Source of the DNA: an uncultured Oscillospiraceae bacterium
GTDB taxonomy: Bacteria; Bacillota; Clostridia; Oscillospirales; Oscillospiraceae
Direction of reading: 5' to 3'
NCBI GenBank assembly: GCA_934591705.1
Contig: CAKTPM010000013.1
Coordinates: 1 to 48,358 of the forward strand
DNA length: 48,358 bases
The notes beneath the pieces are model-generated. The model made no database searches and was not told where the DNA came from. It worked only from the letters and a program-made list of their open reading frames with translations. Below, piece after piece: positions 15,792-22,587 of this stretch (position 1 is the first letter of the stretch; each line of letters begins with the position of its first letter). The position numbers were made by a program, and so were the translations under genes.

Positions 15792-16259
15792 ATGCTGAGA
15801 AGATGCCGCCCGGCGGACGAGGCGGCCTGGGTCCGGCTCAATAAGGAGTTTATGACCTATGAATACCAGGATGAAAATGTGTGGGAGTCGCCCCTGGAGA
15901 AGGGGGACCCCGGTGAGATATTCCGCCGCATAATGGCGGAGCCCAACGGCGCCGCCTGGCTCTTTATGGTGGAGGAGCAGGGGCAGCCCATCGGCTTTAT
16001 GAACACGGTGGTCTTCCACAGCGTCTGGGCCCACGGGCGGGTGCTGTTTTTGGATGACTTCTTCATCACCGAAGCGTTCCGGGGCCGGGGCTACGGCGCC
16101 GCGGCCCTGGCGGAGCTGGAGCTGCAGATACGGCAGGAAGGGCTCCTGCGGGTCCAGCTCCTGGCGGAGAACACCAACCCCGGGGCGGTGCGCTTTTATA
16201 GCCGGGAGGGCTATGCCCGCCAGGAGATCAACCTCTATTGCAAATACCTGAAGGAGTGA
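15792..16259 (+). CDS. GNAT-family N-acetyltransferase
   Basis: 155 residues. GNAT fold: N-terminal MLRRCRPADEAAWVRL, the central strand VLFLDDFFITEAFRGRGYGA with the acetyl-CoA P-loop (RGRGYG) near residue 95, and the C-terminal AENTNPGAVRFYSREGYA. Substrate cannot be deduced. The frame is open from ATG 15759, but that codon sits right against the rubrerythrin terminator with no ribosome site; the ATG at 15792 gives the usual GNAT N-terminus and is preferred. Confidence 0.85.
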   Translation: MLRRCRPADEAAWVRLNKEFMTYEYQDENVWESPLEKGDPGEIFRRIMAEPNGAAWLFMVEEQGQPIGFMNTVVFHSVWAHGRVLFLDDFFITEAFRGRGYGAAALAELELQIRQEGLLRVQLLAENTNPGAVRFYSREGYARQEINLYCKYLKE

Positions 16260-16345
16260 GCCGGGGCGGCCCTGCACCCGCGCGGTGGTGTGCCGCGCCT
16301 GCCCCTGCGCATTTTCCCCATACATAATAAGAATATAGGAATAAA

Positions 16346-16388
16346 AAGCTGCCCCCCGATGTAGATTGCCTGCATCGGGGGGCAGCTT
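16346..16388 (-). terminator. Terminator of the minus-strand XRE regulator
   Basis: Stem AAGCTGCCCCCCGATG / CATCGGGGGGCAGCTT followed on the minus strand by a T-run. Confidence 0.85.
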
Positions 16389-16390
16389 GC

Positions 16391-16654
16391 TTATTGTCCC
16401 TTTTTACGGCCTCGGCGCACAGGGGGAACTTCTTCCGTCGGCGCCGGGATATCATCCCGGGGGATATAGCGCATAATATCCTCTACCCGGCAGTCGAAGA
16501 TCCGGCAGAGCGTGTCGATGGTGGTGGTGCTCAGGGGATGATCCTTCCGCAGCCGGTTGATGGTGGCGCTGGGAATGTGATGCTTTTTGATCAGGGTGTA
16601 TGTGGTTTCGTCCGATGCCTTGAGCGTATCCCAAAAGTTGGCATAGCTTATCAT
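16391..16654 (-). CDS. Small XRE-family helix-turn-helix regulator
   Basis: 87 residues from the chosen start. One Cro/C1-type HTH: FWDTLKASDETTYTLIKKHHIPSATINRLRK with the typical TTTIDTLCRIFDCRVEDIM ending; a basic tail (RRGRKKGQ) follows. AGGAGGGGG upstream fixes the start at 16654, since the open frame to 16765 runs through the promoter. Paralogous to the divergent XRE gene at 16816; an 18-bp perfect palindrome between the -35 and -10 of its promoter is the obvious autoregulatory site. Confidence 0.85.
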   Translation of the reverse strand: MISYANFWDTLKASDETTYTLIKKHHIPSATINRLRKDHPLSTTTIDTLCRIFDCRVEDIMRYIPRDDIPAPTEEVPPVRRGRKKGQ

Positions 16655-16736
16655 ACGCATCCCCCTCCGCCTAACGCATTTGCCCCTTCGCCGTCCCTGA
16701 TCCGTCAGGCGCCCCGGGCTTTCAGGCCTTGTCCAC

Positions 16737-16765
16737 AGTATAGCCCGTATACGGGCTATTGTCAA
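16737..16765 (-). promoter_or_regulatory. Promoter of the minus-strand XRE gene
   Basis: Minus strand TTGACA, 17-bp spacer, TATACT. Confidence 0.85.
16741..16758. promoter_or_regulatory. 18-bp perfect palindromic operator between divergent XRE genes
   Basis: TAGCCCGTATACGGGCTA fills the spacer of the minus-strand promoter, an arrangement that blocks RNA polymerase when bound. Likely target of one or both flanking XRE proteins. Confidence 0.75.
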
Positions 16766-16815
16766 TCCGCGAACAAGAAAATACCATTATAAAAAAGGAT
16801 GAAAAGGTGATGGGT

Positions 16816-17016
16816 ATGATCGTGTTCGACCGTTTGTGGACCACGATGCGGGAACGGGACATTTCGCAGTACAAGCTTATCAAGGAATATAAAATCAGCA
16901 CCGGGCAGCTGGACCGCCTGCGGAAAAACGAGAATGTGAATTCCTATACCCTCGACCAGCTCTGCAGGATCCTGGACTGCCAGCTGGAGGATATCGCCGA
17001 ATACCGGGAGGGCTGA
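16816..17016 (+). CDS. Small XRE-family helix-turn-helix regulator (second of divergent pair)
   Basis: 66 residues. Almost only an HTH domain: FDRLWTTMRERDISQYKLI, STGQLDRLRKNENVNSY, then TLDQLCRILDCQLEDIAEY. Similar to the divergent protein over the whole HTH, so the pair arose by duplication. AAAAGGTG lies before the ATG at 16816; upstream in-frame ATGs have poor spacing. A TTGTCA-N17-TACCAT promoter starting at 16759 is possible, overlapping the palindrome. Confidence 0.82.
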   Translation: MIVFDRLWTTMRERDISQYKLIKEYKISTGQLDRLRKNENVNSYTLDQLCRILDCQLEDIAEYREG

Positions 17017-17033
17017 GACCGGCTTTTTCCCGC

Positions 17034-17062
17034 TTGCTTAGCGCCCGGGGGTATGGTATACT
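17034..17062 (+). promoter_or_regulatory. Promoter of deoD
   Basis: TTGCTT, 17-bp spacer, TATACT, 70 bp before the start codon. Confidence 0.65.
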
Positions 17063-17131
17063 GGGCGTATACATGGGTCCCACACACGGCGCCGCCTGCG
17101 GCGACTATCGAAATGAAAAGGAGACTGTACC

Positions 17132-17848
17132 ATGGCTACTCCCCACAACAATGCCCAAAAGGGCGATTTCGCCAAGACCGTGCTGATGCCCGGCGATCCG
17201 CTGCGGGCAAAGTTCATTGCAGAGACCTTCCTCGCCGCCCCCAAGCTGGTGAACAATGTCCGGGGCGTCCAGGGCTACACCGGCACCTACAAGGGTACCC
17301 CCGTCAGCGTCATGGCCAGCGGCATGGGCATCCCCTCCATCGGCATCTATTCCTATGAGCTGTTCACCCAGTACGGTGTAGAGAACATCATCCGGGTGGG
17401 CTCCGCCGGCGCCATGCGGGCGGATATGCCCCTGGGCAGCGTCATGGCCGGCATGGGCGCGTGCACCAACTCCGCCTTCCTGGAGCAGTATGAGCTGGGC
17501 GGCAATTATGCCCCCATCTGCGACTTCGACCTGCTGATGGCCGCCGTGGAGAGCGCCCGGGAGCTGGGCGTGGAGATGCCCGTGGGCAACCTCTATTCCT
17601 CCGACACCTTCTATGACGCCGCCGGGCGCAATATGCGCTATCAGAAGATGGGCGTCATGGCCGTGGAGATGGAGGCCGCCGGCCTTTACGCCACCGCCGC
17701 CTACACCGGCAAGCGGGCCCTGGCCATCTGCTCCATCTCCGACAACCTGGTCACCGGCCAGGAGCTCAGCGCCGACGAGCGCCAGAACACCTTCACCAAC
17801 ATGATGAAGATCGGCCTGGAGATCGCCGTGAAGATGGCGGGCAAGTGA
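17132..17848 (+). CDS. deoD: Purine-nucleoside phosphorylase, DeoD type
   Basis: 238 residues. Phosphorolysis of purine (deoxy)nucleosides to base and (deoxy)ribose-1-phosphate. Family motifs: MPGDPLRAKFIAETFL near the N-terminus (phosphate site), ASGMGIPSIGIYSYEL, RVGSAGAM, VEMEAAGLYA near residue 178, and SDNL with the catalytic Asp near 204. Length is exactly that of hexameric DeoD enzymes. AAAGGAG precedes the ATG. Monocistronic with its own terminator. Confidence 0.97.
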   Translation: MATPHNNAQKGDFAKTVLMPGDPLRAKFIAETFLAAPKLVNNVRGVQGYTGTYKGTPVSVMASGMGIPSIGIYSYELFTQYGVENIIRVGSAGAMRADMPLGSVMAGMGACTNSAFLEQYELGGNYAPICDFDLLMAAVESARELGVEMPVGNLYSSDTFYDAAGRNMRYQKMGVMAVEMEAAGLYATAAYTGKRALAICSISDNLVTGQELSADERQNTFTNMMKIGLEIAVKMAGK

Positions 17849-17870
17849 TCGCTGCGCAAGTCATAATTGG

Positions 17871-17899
17871 AAAGGGAGGGGCCGAGCCCCTCCCTTTTT
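17871..17899 (+). terminator. deoD terminator
   Basis: Stem AAAGGGAGGGGC / GCCCCTCCCTTTTT. Confidence 0.9.
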
Positions 17900-17986
17900 C
17901 CGCCCCACGGCGAAAAATACGATACAAATTGTAGAATGCGGTCGAAATAATACAAATTGTTGTCAAATATAGGGCGCGAGGGGCGG

Positions 17987-18847
17987 CTATACCGCGCCGC
18001 TCAGCACCACCCCGGCGGCGATGACGGCGGAGAGGGCGGCCTGCCCCGCCTTAGCCGCCAGGTAGCGCCCCAGGGACAGGCCGGTGCCCGAGAGCACTGC
18101 CGCCGTCTGGAAGTGTACCGATACGCCGCCCCAGCCCAGAAGCGCCGCTGCCATGACAAAGCCCTCCGGGCCGGCGGGCAAAAGCGCCGCGCCGCAGGTC
18201 AGCTCCAGGGCGCCCAGCAGCAGGGGAGAGCCCGCGCCTGCCGCCTGCAGGGCTCCTGTCACCACGGAAAAAACCGTCACAAAGCCGCAGATCTCCAGCA
18301 TGGTCACCGCCGATGAGCGCACCGCCTCCACGAAGCCGAGAGCCGGTGGCGGAGCGGCGGCATCCCGGAGGCGGCCCCCGGAGGACCGTGGAAAAAAGAG
18401 GGCCGCCATCACCGCCGCGGAGGCAAGGTGTACCCCCCAGAGGAGAAGCCCCCCGGAGGGGCTGCCCAGGACCTCCCGGCCCACATAGCCCAGGATGAAG
18501 GCGGGGCCGGCGTTGTTGCAGCAGCACAAAAGGCCCTGGGCATCCTCCCTGCGGAGCTGCCCGGTCTCATAGAGCTGCCCCACGGCGGCGGCCCCCATGG
18601 GGTAGCCACCCACGGCCCCCAGCAAAAGGGCGGCGGCGGGCCCCGGCAGCACCTGCCCCAGGCCGCAGCTTACGGCGAAGCGCACTGCCGTCAGGAAGGG
18701 GAAAAGGGCCGGGATCACCGACCCTGCGCACAGGGCCAGGCCTCGCCGCACCGCCTCCGCCGCCGGGACGCTGCCCAGAAGCAGCAGCACCAGCGCCCCG
18801 ACTGCCGCCGGAAGCGCCGGATGCCCTTGCGTCTCTTGCTTTTTCAT
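17987..18847 (-). CDS. YlbJ-like sporulation/nucleoside-recognition-domain membrane protein
   Basis: 286 residues, about eight hydrophobic segments. The Gate-type block GGYPMGAAAVGQLYETGQL followed by CCCNNAGPAFILGYVG is the hallmark of the YlbJ/SpoVM-like nucleoside-recognition family; YlbJ is needed for normal spore formation in Bacillus. It is shorter than the typical ~400 residues. GGTGATGGG precedes the ATG at 18847; the longer frame to 18937 would start inside the repeat array and is rejected. Confidence 0.75.
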   Translation of the reverse strand: MKKQETQGHPALPAAVGALVLLLLGSVPAAEAVRRGLALCAGSVIPALFPFLTAVRFAVSCGLGQVLPGPAAALLLGAVGGYPMGAAAVGQLYETGQLRREDAQGLLCCCNNAGPAFILGYVGREVLGSPSGGLLLWGVHLASAAVMAALFFPRSSGGRLRDAAAPPPALGFVEAVRSSAVTMLEICGFVTVFSVVTGALQAAGAGSPLLLGALELTCGAALLPAGPEGFVMAAALLGWGGVSVHFQTAAVLSGTGLSLGRYLAAKAGQAALSAVIAAGVVLSGAV

Positions 18848-18925
18848 CCCATCACCGGGCAAGTATATGCGCCGCCGCCCCGGAATAGCACGCCCGCGCC
18901 CCCTGCGCGTTCTCCCCAACACCTT

Positions 18926-18987
18926 TTCACTCTTCACTCTTCACTCTTCACTCTTCACTCTTCACTTTCCACTTTCCACTTTCCACT
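18926..18987. repeat. 7-bp period array, copy 1
   Basis: Tandem TTCACTC units followed by TTTCCAC units, bounded by GTTCTCCCCAACACC on one side and a GCGCGGC palindromic stretch on the other. The same array with the same flanks recurs five more times in the window. Confidence 0.9.
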
Positions 18988-19120
18988 GCGCGGCGCAGCC
19001 GCGCCCCGTTACCGTCAATTCCTCGCCCTATATTGACAATTCCAAACTGCCGTTTTATAATGACCTTGGCGCTGCACAACGGCAGGCGGTTGGCCACACC
19101 ACCCGAAAGGGGGTGAGGCA

Positions 19121-19204
19121 ATGCGTATCACCTTACATATCGGGCCTTTTACGGTTACGATCATTGTAAAGCAGAAACGCGAAAACCGCCACCCTGCACG
19201 GTGA
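19121..19204 (+). CDS. 27-residue basic peptide of unknown function, copy 1
   Basis: Begins MRITLHIGPFTVTII and ends KRENRHPAR. Alternating hydrophobic/Thr residues suggest a short strand or amphipathic segment followed by a basic tail. GGGGGTGAGG lies three bases before the ATG and a consensus promoter is ~60 bp upstream. The stop codon falls inside the central hairpin. Copy 3 (31336) codes for the same peptide; copy 2 (19540) differs by in-frame gains and losses yet keeps TLHI, TVTI and NRHPxR, which argues for selection on the protein. No named family recognised. Confidence 0.65.
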   Translation: MRITLHIGPFTVTIIVKQKRENRHPAR

Positions 19205-19211
19205 CGGTTTT
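19182..19211. terminator. Shared bidirectional hairpin of element copy 1
   Basis: AAAACCG.CACC / GGTG.CGGTTTT with T-runs on both strands. Confidence 0.65.
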
Positions 19212-19300
19212 CTAACTGTTATTAGAATTCTTTCACTTTAAGGGCTAACCGCTTGTCGCAGCGCCTTTTCTATTTATGATTATACCATCCTTCGCCCGTT

Positions 19301-19362
19301 TGTCAAGCCCGCCTTAATACCTGAGGAAATGACGATAACCGGGCGGACAGGGTCGTCCGCCC
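19301..19362. repeat. Left arm of a 62-bp inverted repeat around element copy 2 and P1
   Basis: Matches the reverse complement of 21054-21115 with only a couple of mismatches. Contains CCTTAATACCTGAGGAAATG and a GGGCGGAC...GTCCGCCC palindrome. Confidence 0.85.
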
Positions 19363-19451
19363 CTACAACGCACCCATGCGCCACCGGCGGCGTCCCCCTG
19401 TAGGGGCCGACGCCTCTGTCGGCCCGGTTATCGGTGTTTTCTCGCCCCATA

Positions 19452-19727
19452 TTGACAATTCCAAACTGTCGTTTTATAATACTTGTGGCGCTGCACAACG
19501 GCAGGCGGTTGGCCACACCACCCGAAAGGGGGTGAGGCAATGCCAATTACGATCACGCTACATATCTTCGGATATACGGTAACGATCTGTATAAAAGGCA
19601 AAAACCGCCACCCCGGCAGGTGACGGTTTTCTTAGCATAAGCTAAACGATCTTCACGAAACCGGGCCAACCGCTTGTCGCAGCGCCCTTTCTATTTATCA
19701 TTATAACAGCGTTTCCCCGTTTGTCAA
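19452..19727. mobile_element. Peptide-coding convergent-promoter element, copy 2
   Basis: Plus promoter TTGACA-N17-TATAAT (19452-19480), minus promoter TTGACA-N16-TATAAT (19700-19727), central hairpin near 19601-19630 and peptide gene 19540-19623. About 90 bp including the upstream palindrome is almost identical to copy 3. Confidence 0.75.
19540..19623 (+). CDS. 27-residue basic peptide of unknown function, copy 2
   Basis: Begins MPITITLHIFGYTVTI and ends GKNRHPGR. Same ribosome site (GGGGGTGAGGCA then ATG) and same position inside the element as the other copies. Sequence differs from copies 1 and 3 by substitutions and by whole-codon insertions and deletions only. Function not recognised; a small toxin is the leading guess from the gene arrangement, not from the peptide sequence. 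Confidence 0.62.
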   Translation: MPITITLHIFGYTVTICIKGKNRHPGR

Positions 19728-19769
19728 GGTGAGGTTTTGCACTCTCGTCCCCGGGGGGTAGATTCCACA

Positions 19770-19903
19770 AGGAGGGGGGTGCCGCAGCACCGCCCCTCCT
19801 TTGGTCGTTTCAAGGGATAGGGATTTTTAAGGGAAAGGGGAAATCGAAATCCCCTTTCCCTTAAACGCATCTTTGCATACTTTCTTTGCGCAAAGAAAGT
19901 ATG
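19770..19903. repeat. Three-hairpin module, copy 1
   Basis: Three successive perfect or near-perfect hairpins: AGGAGGGG.../CCCCTCCT (19770-19800), TTTAAGGGAAAGGGG/CCCCTTTCCCTTAAA (19826-19865), and a 28-bp perfect palindrome beginning CATACTTTCTTTGC (19876-19903). The same order and spacing recur at 43814-43942 (inverted) and 45333-45462. Confidence 0.85.
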
Positions 19904-19986
19904 AGAAGAAGAAAAGAAAGAAAGCCCCCCCGTCCGCCGCTCGCGGACAGAAAGGTTACAGTTTGGTTACAAAACGCCGTAACCTG

Positions 19987-20014
19987 TTGACGAATTCCAA
20001 AAGCATGCTATACT
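19987..20014 (+). promoter_or_regulatory. Promoter of P1, with 5' stabilising hairpin
   Basis: TTGACG, 16-bp spacer, TATACT. The transcript would start with a hairpin GTAAGAAG / CTTCTTAC (20021-20046), a feature of stable mRNAs. TATACTGCCATTGTAAG is shared exactly with the rubrerythrin promoter. Confidence 0.8.
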
Positions 20015-20077
20015 GCCATTGTAAGAAGTACTTCATTTCTTCTTACAACAAAAAATTTTTTATGGAGGAAAAAACAA

Positions 20078-20983
20078 ATGAAGAAGATTGTTGCTCTTGC
20101 TCTGTGCCTCGTTCTGGCCCTGAGCCTGTGCGCCACCGCTTTCGCTGCTGCCGACAAGTATGAGCTGTATGCAGCCACCAGCGCCAACCTGAAGGATTCC
20201 GCAAACATTAAGGACAGCCTTACCGCTCCCGTCGCCGTGGATTTGACTGTCACTGCTGCCAAGACCAACTCTGATGGCTCCGGCAACCTGGAGTACATTT
20301 CTGATGGTACTAAGCTCTATGTCAAGACCACTGCTCCTACCGTCGCGAGCTTTGCTGTTGTTGCCGAGGGCAAGACCGCTATCCTGTACTATGTGAATGA
20401 GGTCACTTCTGCTGAAGTCAACTATGTCGCCACCGCTAAGAAGTTCACCAACTTCGGCTACAAGTGCGATCAGGTGAACACCACCGTCGCTGGCTTCGAC
20501 ACCAAGATTGACTACTATGAGATCACCAAGACCTCTGTTGCCACCGTGACCAAGGACGAGATTTACGGCGAGGCTGGTACTACTCCCACCACTGCTGTTA
20601 GCGTTCTGGTCGACAAGGAGATCGTTGTTGTTGATGCTGCCATCAACCCCAAGGCCGTTACCCACAACTGGACTGTCACCGGCGTGAAGCTGGACGAGAA
20701 GAACAACACCGTTCCCACTGAGGTTTTCTGCCCCGTCTGCAACACCAAGATCACTGCCATCTACAAGACCGGCAAGTCCCCCGCTGGCTCCAAGGTTGAG
20801 GCCGTTCCCGGCTACGCTGGCTACGAGTTCGTGAAGACCGCTGGTGTTGTCTCCCCCACCACCTCTGGCAGCAAGGTTGACTCCGCCAAGACCTTCGACG
20901 CTGGTATCGCTCTGTATGTTGGCATGAGCATCTCCGCCGTCGCCGGCTCCGCCGTTGTCATTGGTAAGAAGAAGGAGTTCTAA
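20078..20983 (+). CDS. P1: secreted, probably cell-surface protein of a four-member family
   Basis: 301 residues. Signal peptide MKKIVALALCLVLALSLC...AFA (residues 1-23), a ~235-residue extracellular part, and a C-terminal tail with SAKTFDAG, a hydrophobic helix and GKKKEF, like a cell-wall sorting or membrane-anchor signal. The middle has KFTNFGYKCDQ and one CPVCN near residue 220. Closest to P2 over the whole length; P3 and P4 differ in the middle. It is the only member with a clear promoter, TATGGAGG ribosome site and ATG together, so it is the best candidate for the expressed copy. Codons favour GCT/GTT/TCT as in highly expressed genes. No named family recognised. Confidence 0.85.
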   Translation: MKKIVALALCLVLALSLCATAFAAADKYELYAATSANLKDSANIKDSLTAPVAVDLTVTAAKTNSDGSGNLEYISDGTKLYVKTTAPTVASFAVVAEGKTAILYYVNEVTSAEVNYVATAKKFTNFGYKCDQVNTTVAGFDTKIDYYEITKTSVATVTKDEIYGEAGTTPTTAVSVLVDKEIVVVDAAINPKAVTHNWTVTGVKLDEKNNTVPTEVFCPVCNTKITAIYKTGKSPAGSKVEAVPGYAGYEFVKTAGVVSPTTSGSKVDSAKTFDAGIALYVGMSISAVAGSAVVIGKKKEF

Positions 20984-21006
20984 TTTAGAACTTTCTCTTG
21001 AAAGCT

Positions 21007-21041
21007 AAAAAGAAAGACCGCCTCGGCGGTCTTTCTTTTTT
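21007..21041 (+). terminator. P1 terminator
   Basis: Stem AAAGAAAGACCGCC / GGCGGTCTTTCTTT. Confidence 0.88.
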
Positions 21042-21053
21042 GTGTATATTTTC

Positions 21054-21115
21054 GGGCGGACGACCCTGTCCGCCCGGTTACCGTCATTTCCTCAGGTATT
21101 AAGGCGGACTTGACA
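21054..21115. repeat. Right arm of the 62-bp inverted repeat around element copy 2 and P1
   Basis: Inverted partner of 19301-19362. Confidence 0.85.
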
Positions 21116-21152
21116 AATACGGCGGGGTGTGGTCACCCCGCCGCGCTGCGCT

Positions 21153-22010
21153 TTATCGCCAGCTGCTGCTGTAAAAATACAAAGCCAGCATACCGGGCCC
21201 CACATGGGCGCCGGTGACGGGCTCATGGCACACCGAGAGGATGGGCCCCGTGCAGCCCGCCTGGTGCAGGGCCGTGGTGAGATGCAGCGCCTCCGCCGGG
21301 GCGGCGGCGTGGGAGATGCCCACCGGGGCGGCCTTGTCCTCCACCAGCTCCTCATAAAGTCGGATGAGGGTATCCATGGCCTTCTTGCGGCCACGCTCCT
21401 TGGTGAGCACCACGATCTTACCCTCGGGATCCCCCTGGAGGATGGGCTTGATCTGCAGGAGCGTGCCCACCAGCGCCGCCGCGCCGGAGAGCCGGCCGCC
21501 CTTCCTCAGGTACTTCAGGTCGTCCACCATGAAGTGCTGGCGCATCTTGCTGCGCAGCTCATAGACCCGGGAAAGAATATCGTCCATAGCCGCGCCCTGC
21601 CGGGCCATATGGGCCGCCTCCAGCACGATGAGCCCCTCGCCCAGAGAAGCGCCCCGGGTGTCCACCACCCGGATGTCCCGGCCGGGATGCTCCTCCCGGA
21701 GCTCCTCCGCCACCAGGCCCACCCCCCAGCAGGTGCCGCTGACACCGCCGGAGAGGCCCAGGTAGAGAATATCGTCCCCGGCGGCCAGGAGGGGCTCCAT
21801 GGCGTCCCGGGCCGCCTGGGGGGAGACCATGGAGGTCTGTACCTCCGCACCGGCACGCATGGCGTCATAAAAGCCCCGGCCGTCGAAGGCCAAAGAGGTG
21901 TCCGCTGGCTGGCCGTTGATGCTGTAGGTCAGGCAGACCTCCGTGATGCCGTACTGCGTCCGCAGCTCCGGCGGCAGGTTTGCCGCATTGTCAGTCATTA
22001 CTCGAATCAT
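21153..22010 (-). CDS. degV: DegV-family fatty-acid-binding protein
   Basis: 285 residues. DegV/FakB proteins bind a fatty acid and present it to the FakA kinase. Begins MIRVMTDNAANLPPEL (the usual DxxxxL start), with VQTSMVSP (usually TSQPS/P), LYLGLSGGVSGT near residue 85, VVDTRGASLGEG near 115, and FMVDDLKYLRKGGRLSG near 160-176. GTAAAGGAG precedes the ATG. FakA is not in the window. Confidence 0.93.
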   Translation of the reverse strand: MIRVMTDNAANLPPELRTQYGITEVCLTYSINGQPADTSLAFDGRGFYDAMRAGAEVQTSMVSPQAARDAMEPLLAAGDDILYLGLSGGVSGTCWGVGLVAEELREEHPGRDIRVVDTRGASLGEGLIVLEAAHMARQGAAMDDILSRVYELRSKMRQHFMVDDLKYLRKGGRLSGAAALVGTLLQIKPILQGDPEGKIVVLTKERGRKKAMDTLIRLYEELVEDKAAPVGISHAAAPAEALHLTTALHQAGCTGPILSVCHEPVTGAHVGPGMLALYFYSSSWR

Positions 22011-22095
22011 ATGAATCTCCTTTACGGGGTACAGCCCCCAGAAATAGGTTCCGCCTTAGGCCGGGGCGGCGGCTCCGCCGCCTCCGTATCTACCT

Positions 22096-22124
22096 AATAT
22101 ATCATATTAGTATGCTTTCGTCAA
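22096..22124 (-). promoter_or_regulatory. Promoter of degV
   Basis: Minus strand TTGACG, 17-bp spacer, TATATT. Confidence 0.75.
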
Positions 22125-22259
22125 CTGCGTATACTGTAAGTTTTGCTTATAATCAACATAATGTTCTTTGGCTTTACTTTTCATGTTAATTATTCTACTA
22201 TATAGACACAGAGGAACGACACCTCTGAAAAACAAAACTGATTTAAGGAGGACCCTACC

Positions 22260-22490
22260 ATGAAAAAGAACACCAACATCTATGACTACATCGCCATCGC
22301 CGTTGTCGCCGCCTTCCTGGTGGTGGCCACCTCTTTCCTGATGCTGGCCGCCGATGCGCCCATCCGTGAGGCCGGCTGCTACCTGCCCCTGATCTTCGGT
22401 GCCCTCGGCACCTGGGCCGCCGGCAAGGCCGGCATTGTCCAGATCGCCCGGGAGGAGCGCGCCGCCCGCCGGGCCCGGGCCGCCGCCTGA
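22260..22490 (+). CDS. Small two-helix membrane protein of unknown function
   Basis: 76 residues. Two hydrophobic stretches (about residues 9-31 and 40-60) and a basic, Arg/Ala-rich C-terminus (REERAARRARAAA) that should face the cytoplasm. AAGGAGGACCCTACC precedes the ATG and a strong terminator follows, so it is a real transcription unit. No family recognised. Confidence 0.7.
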   Translation: MKKNTNIYDYIAIAVVAAFLVVATSFLMLAADAPIREAGCYLPLIFGALGTWAAGKAGIVQIAREERAARRARAAA

Positions 22491-22525
22491 ATGTGACTGT
22501 TTCTCTCCTATTTCCTCTACCCCAT

Positions 22526-22564
22526 AAAAAGAAGTGACACGCTGCGGCGTGTCACTTCTTTTTT
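22526..22564. terminator. Bidirectional terminator between the small membrane protein and tex
   Basis: Stem AAGAAGTGACACGC / GCGTGTCACTTCTT with A- and T-runs. Confidence 0.9.
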
Positions 22565-22587
22565 CGCCCTTGGGGCGGCGGTGGCGG

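Larger units (their letters stand above)
19033..19306. mobile_element. Peptide-coding convergent-promoter element, copy 1 (type I toxin-antitoxin-like or miniature element)
   Basis: Plus strand TTGACA-N17-TATAAT (19033-19061) drives the short peptide gene; minus strand TTGACA-N16-TATAAT (19279-19306) fires back towards it. Both transcripts start with similar sequence (GGCGCTGC...GCGGTT.GCC), so the ends are diverged inverted repeats of ~70-80 bp. A central hairpin (19182-19211) can end both RNAs. Confidence 0.75.

Noticed and set aside
22140..22230. Promoter of the small two-helix membrane protein (TTTACT ... TACTAT)
   Set aside because: AT-rich region with several weak possibilities; none clear enough to list as a feature.
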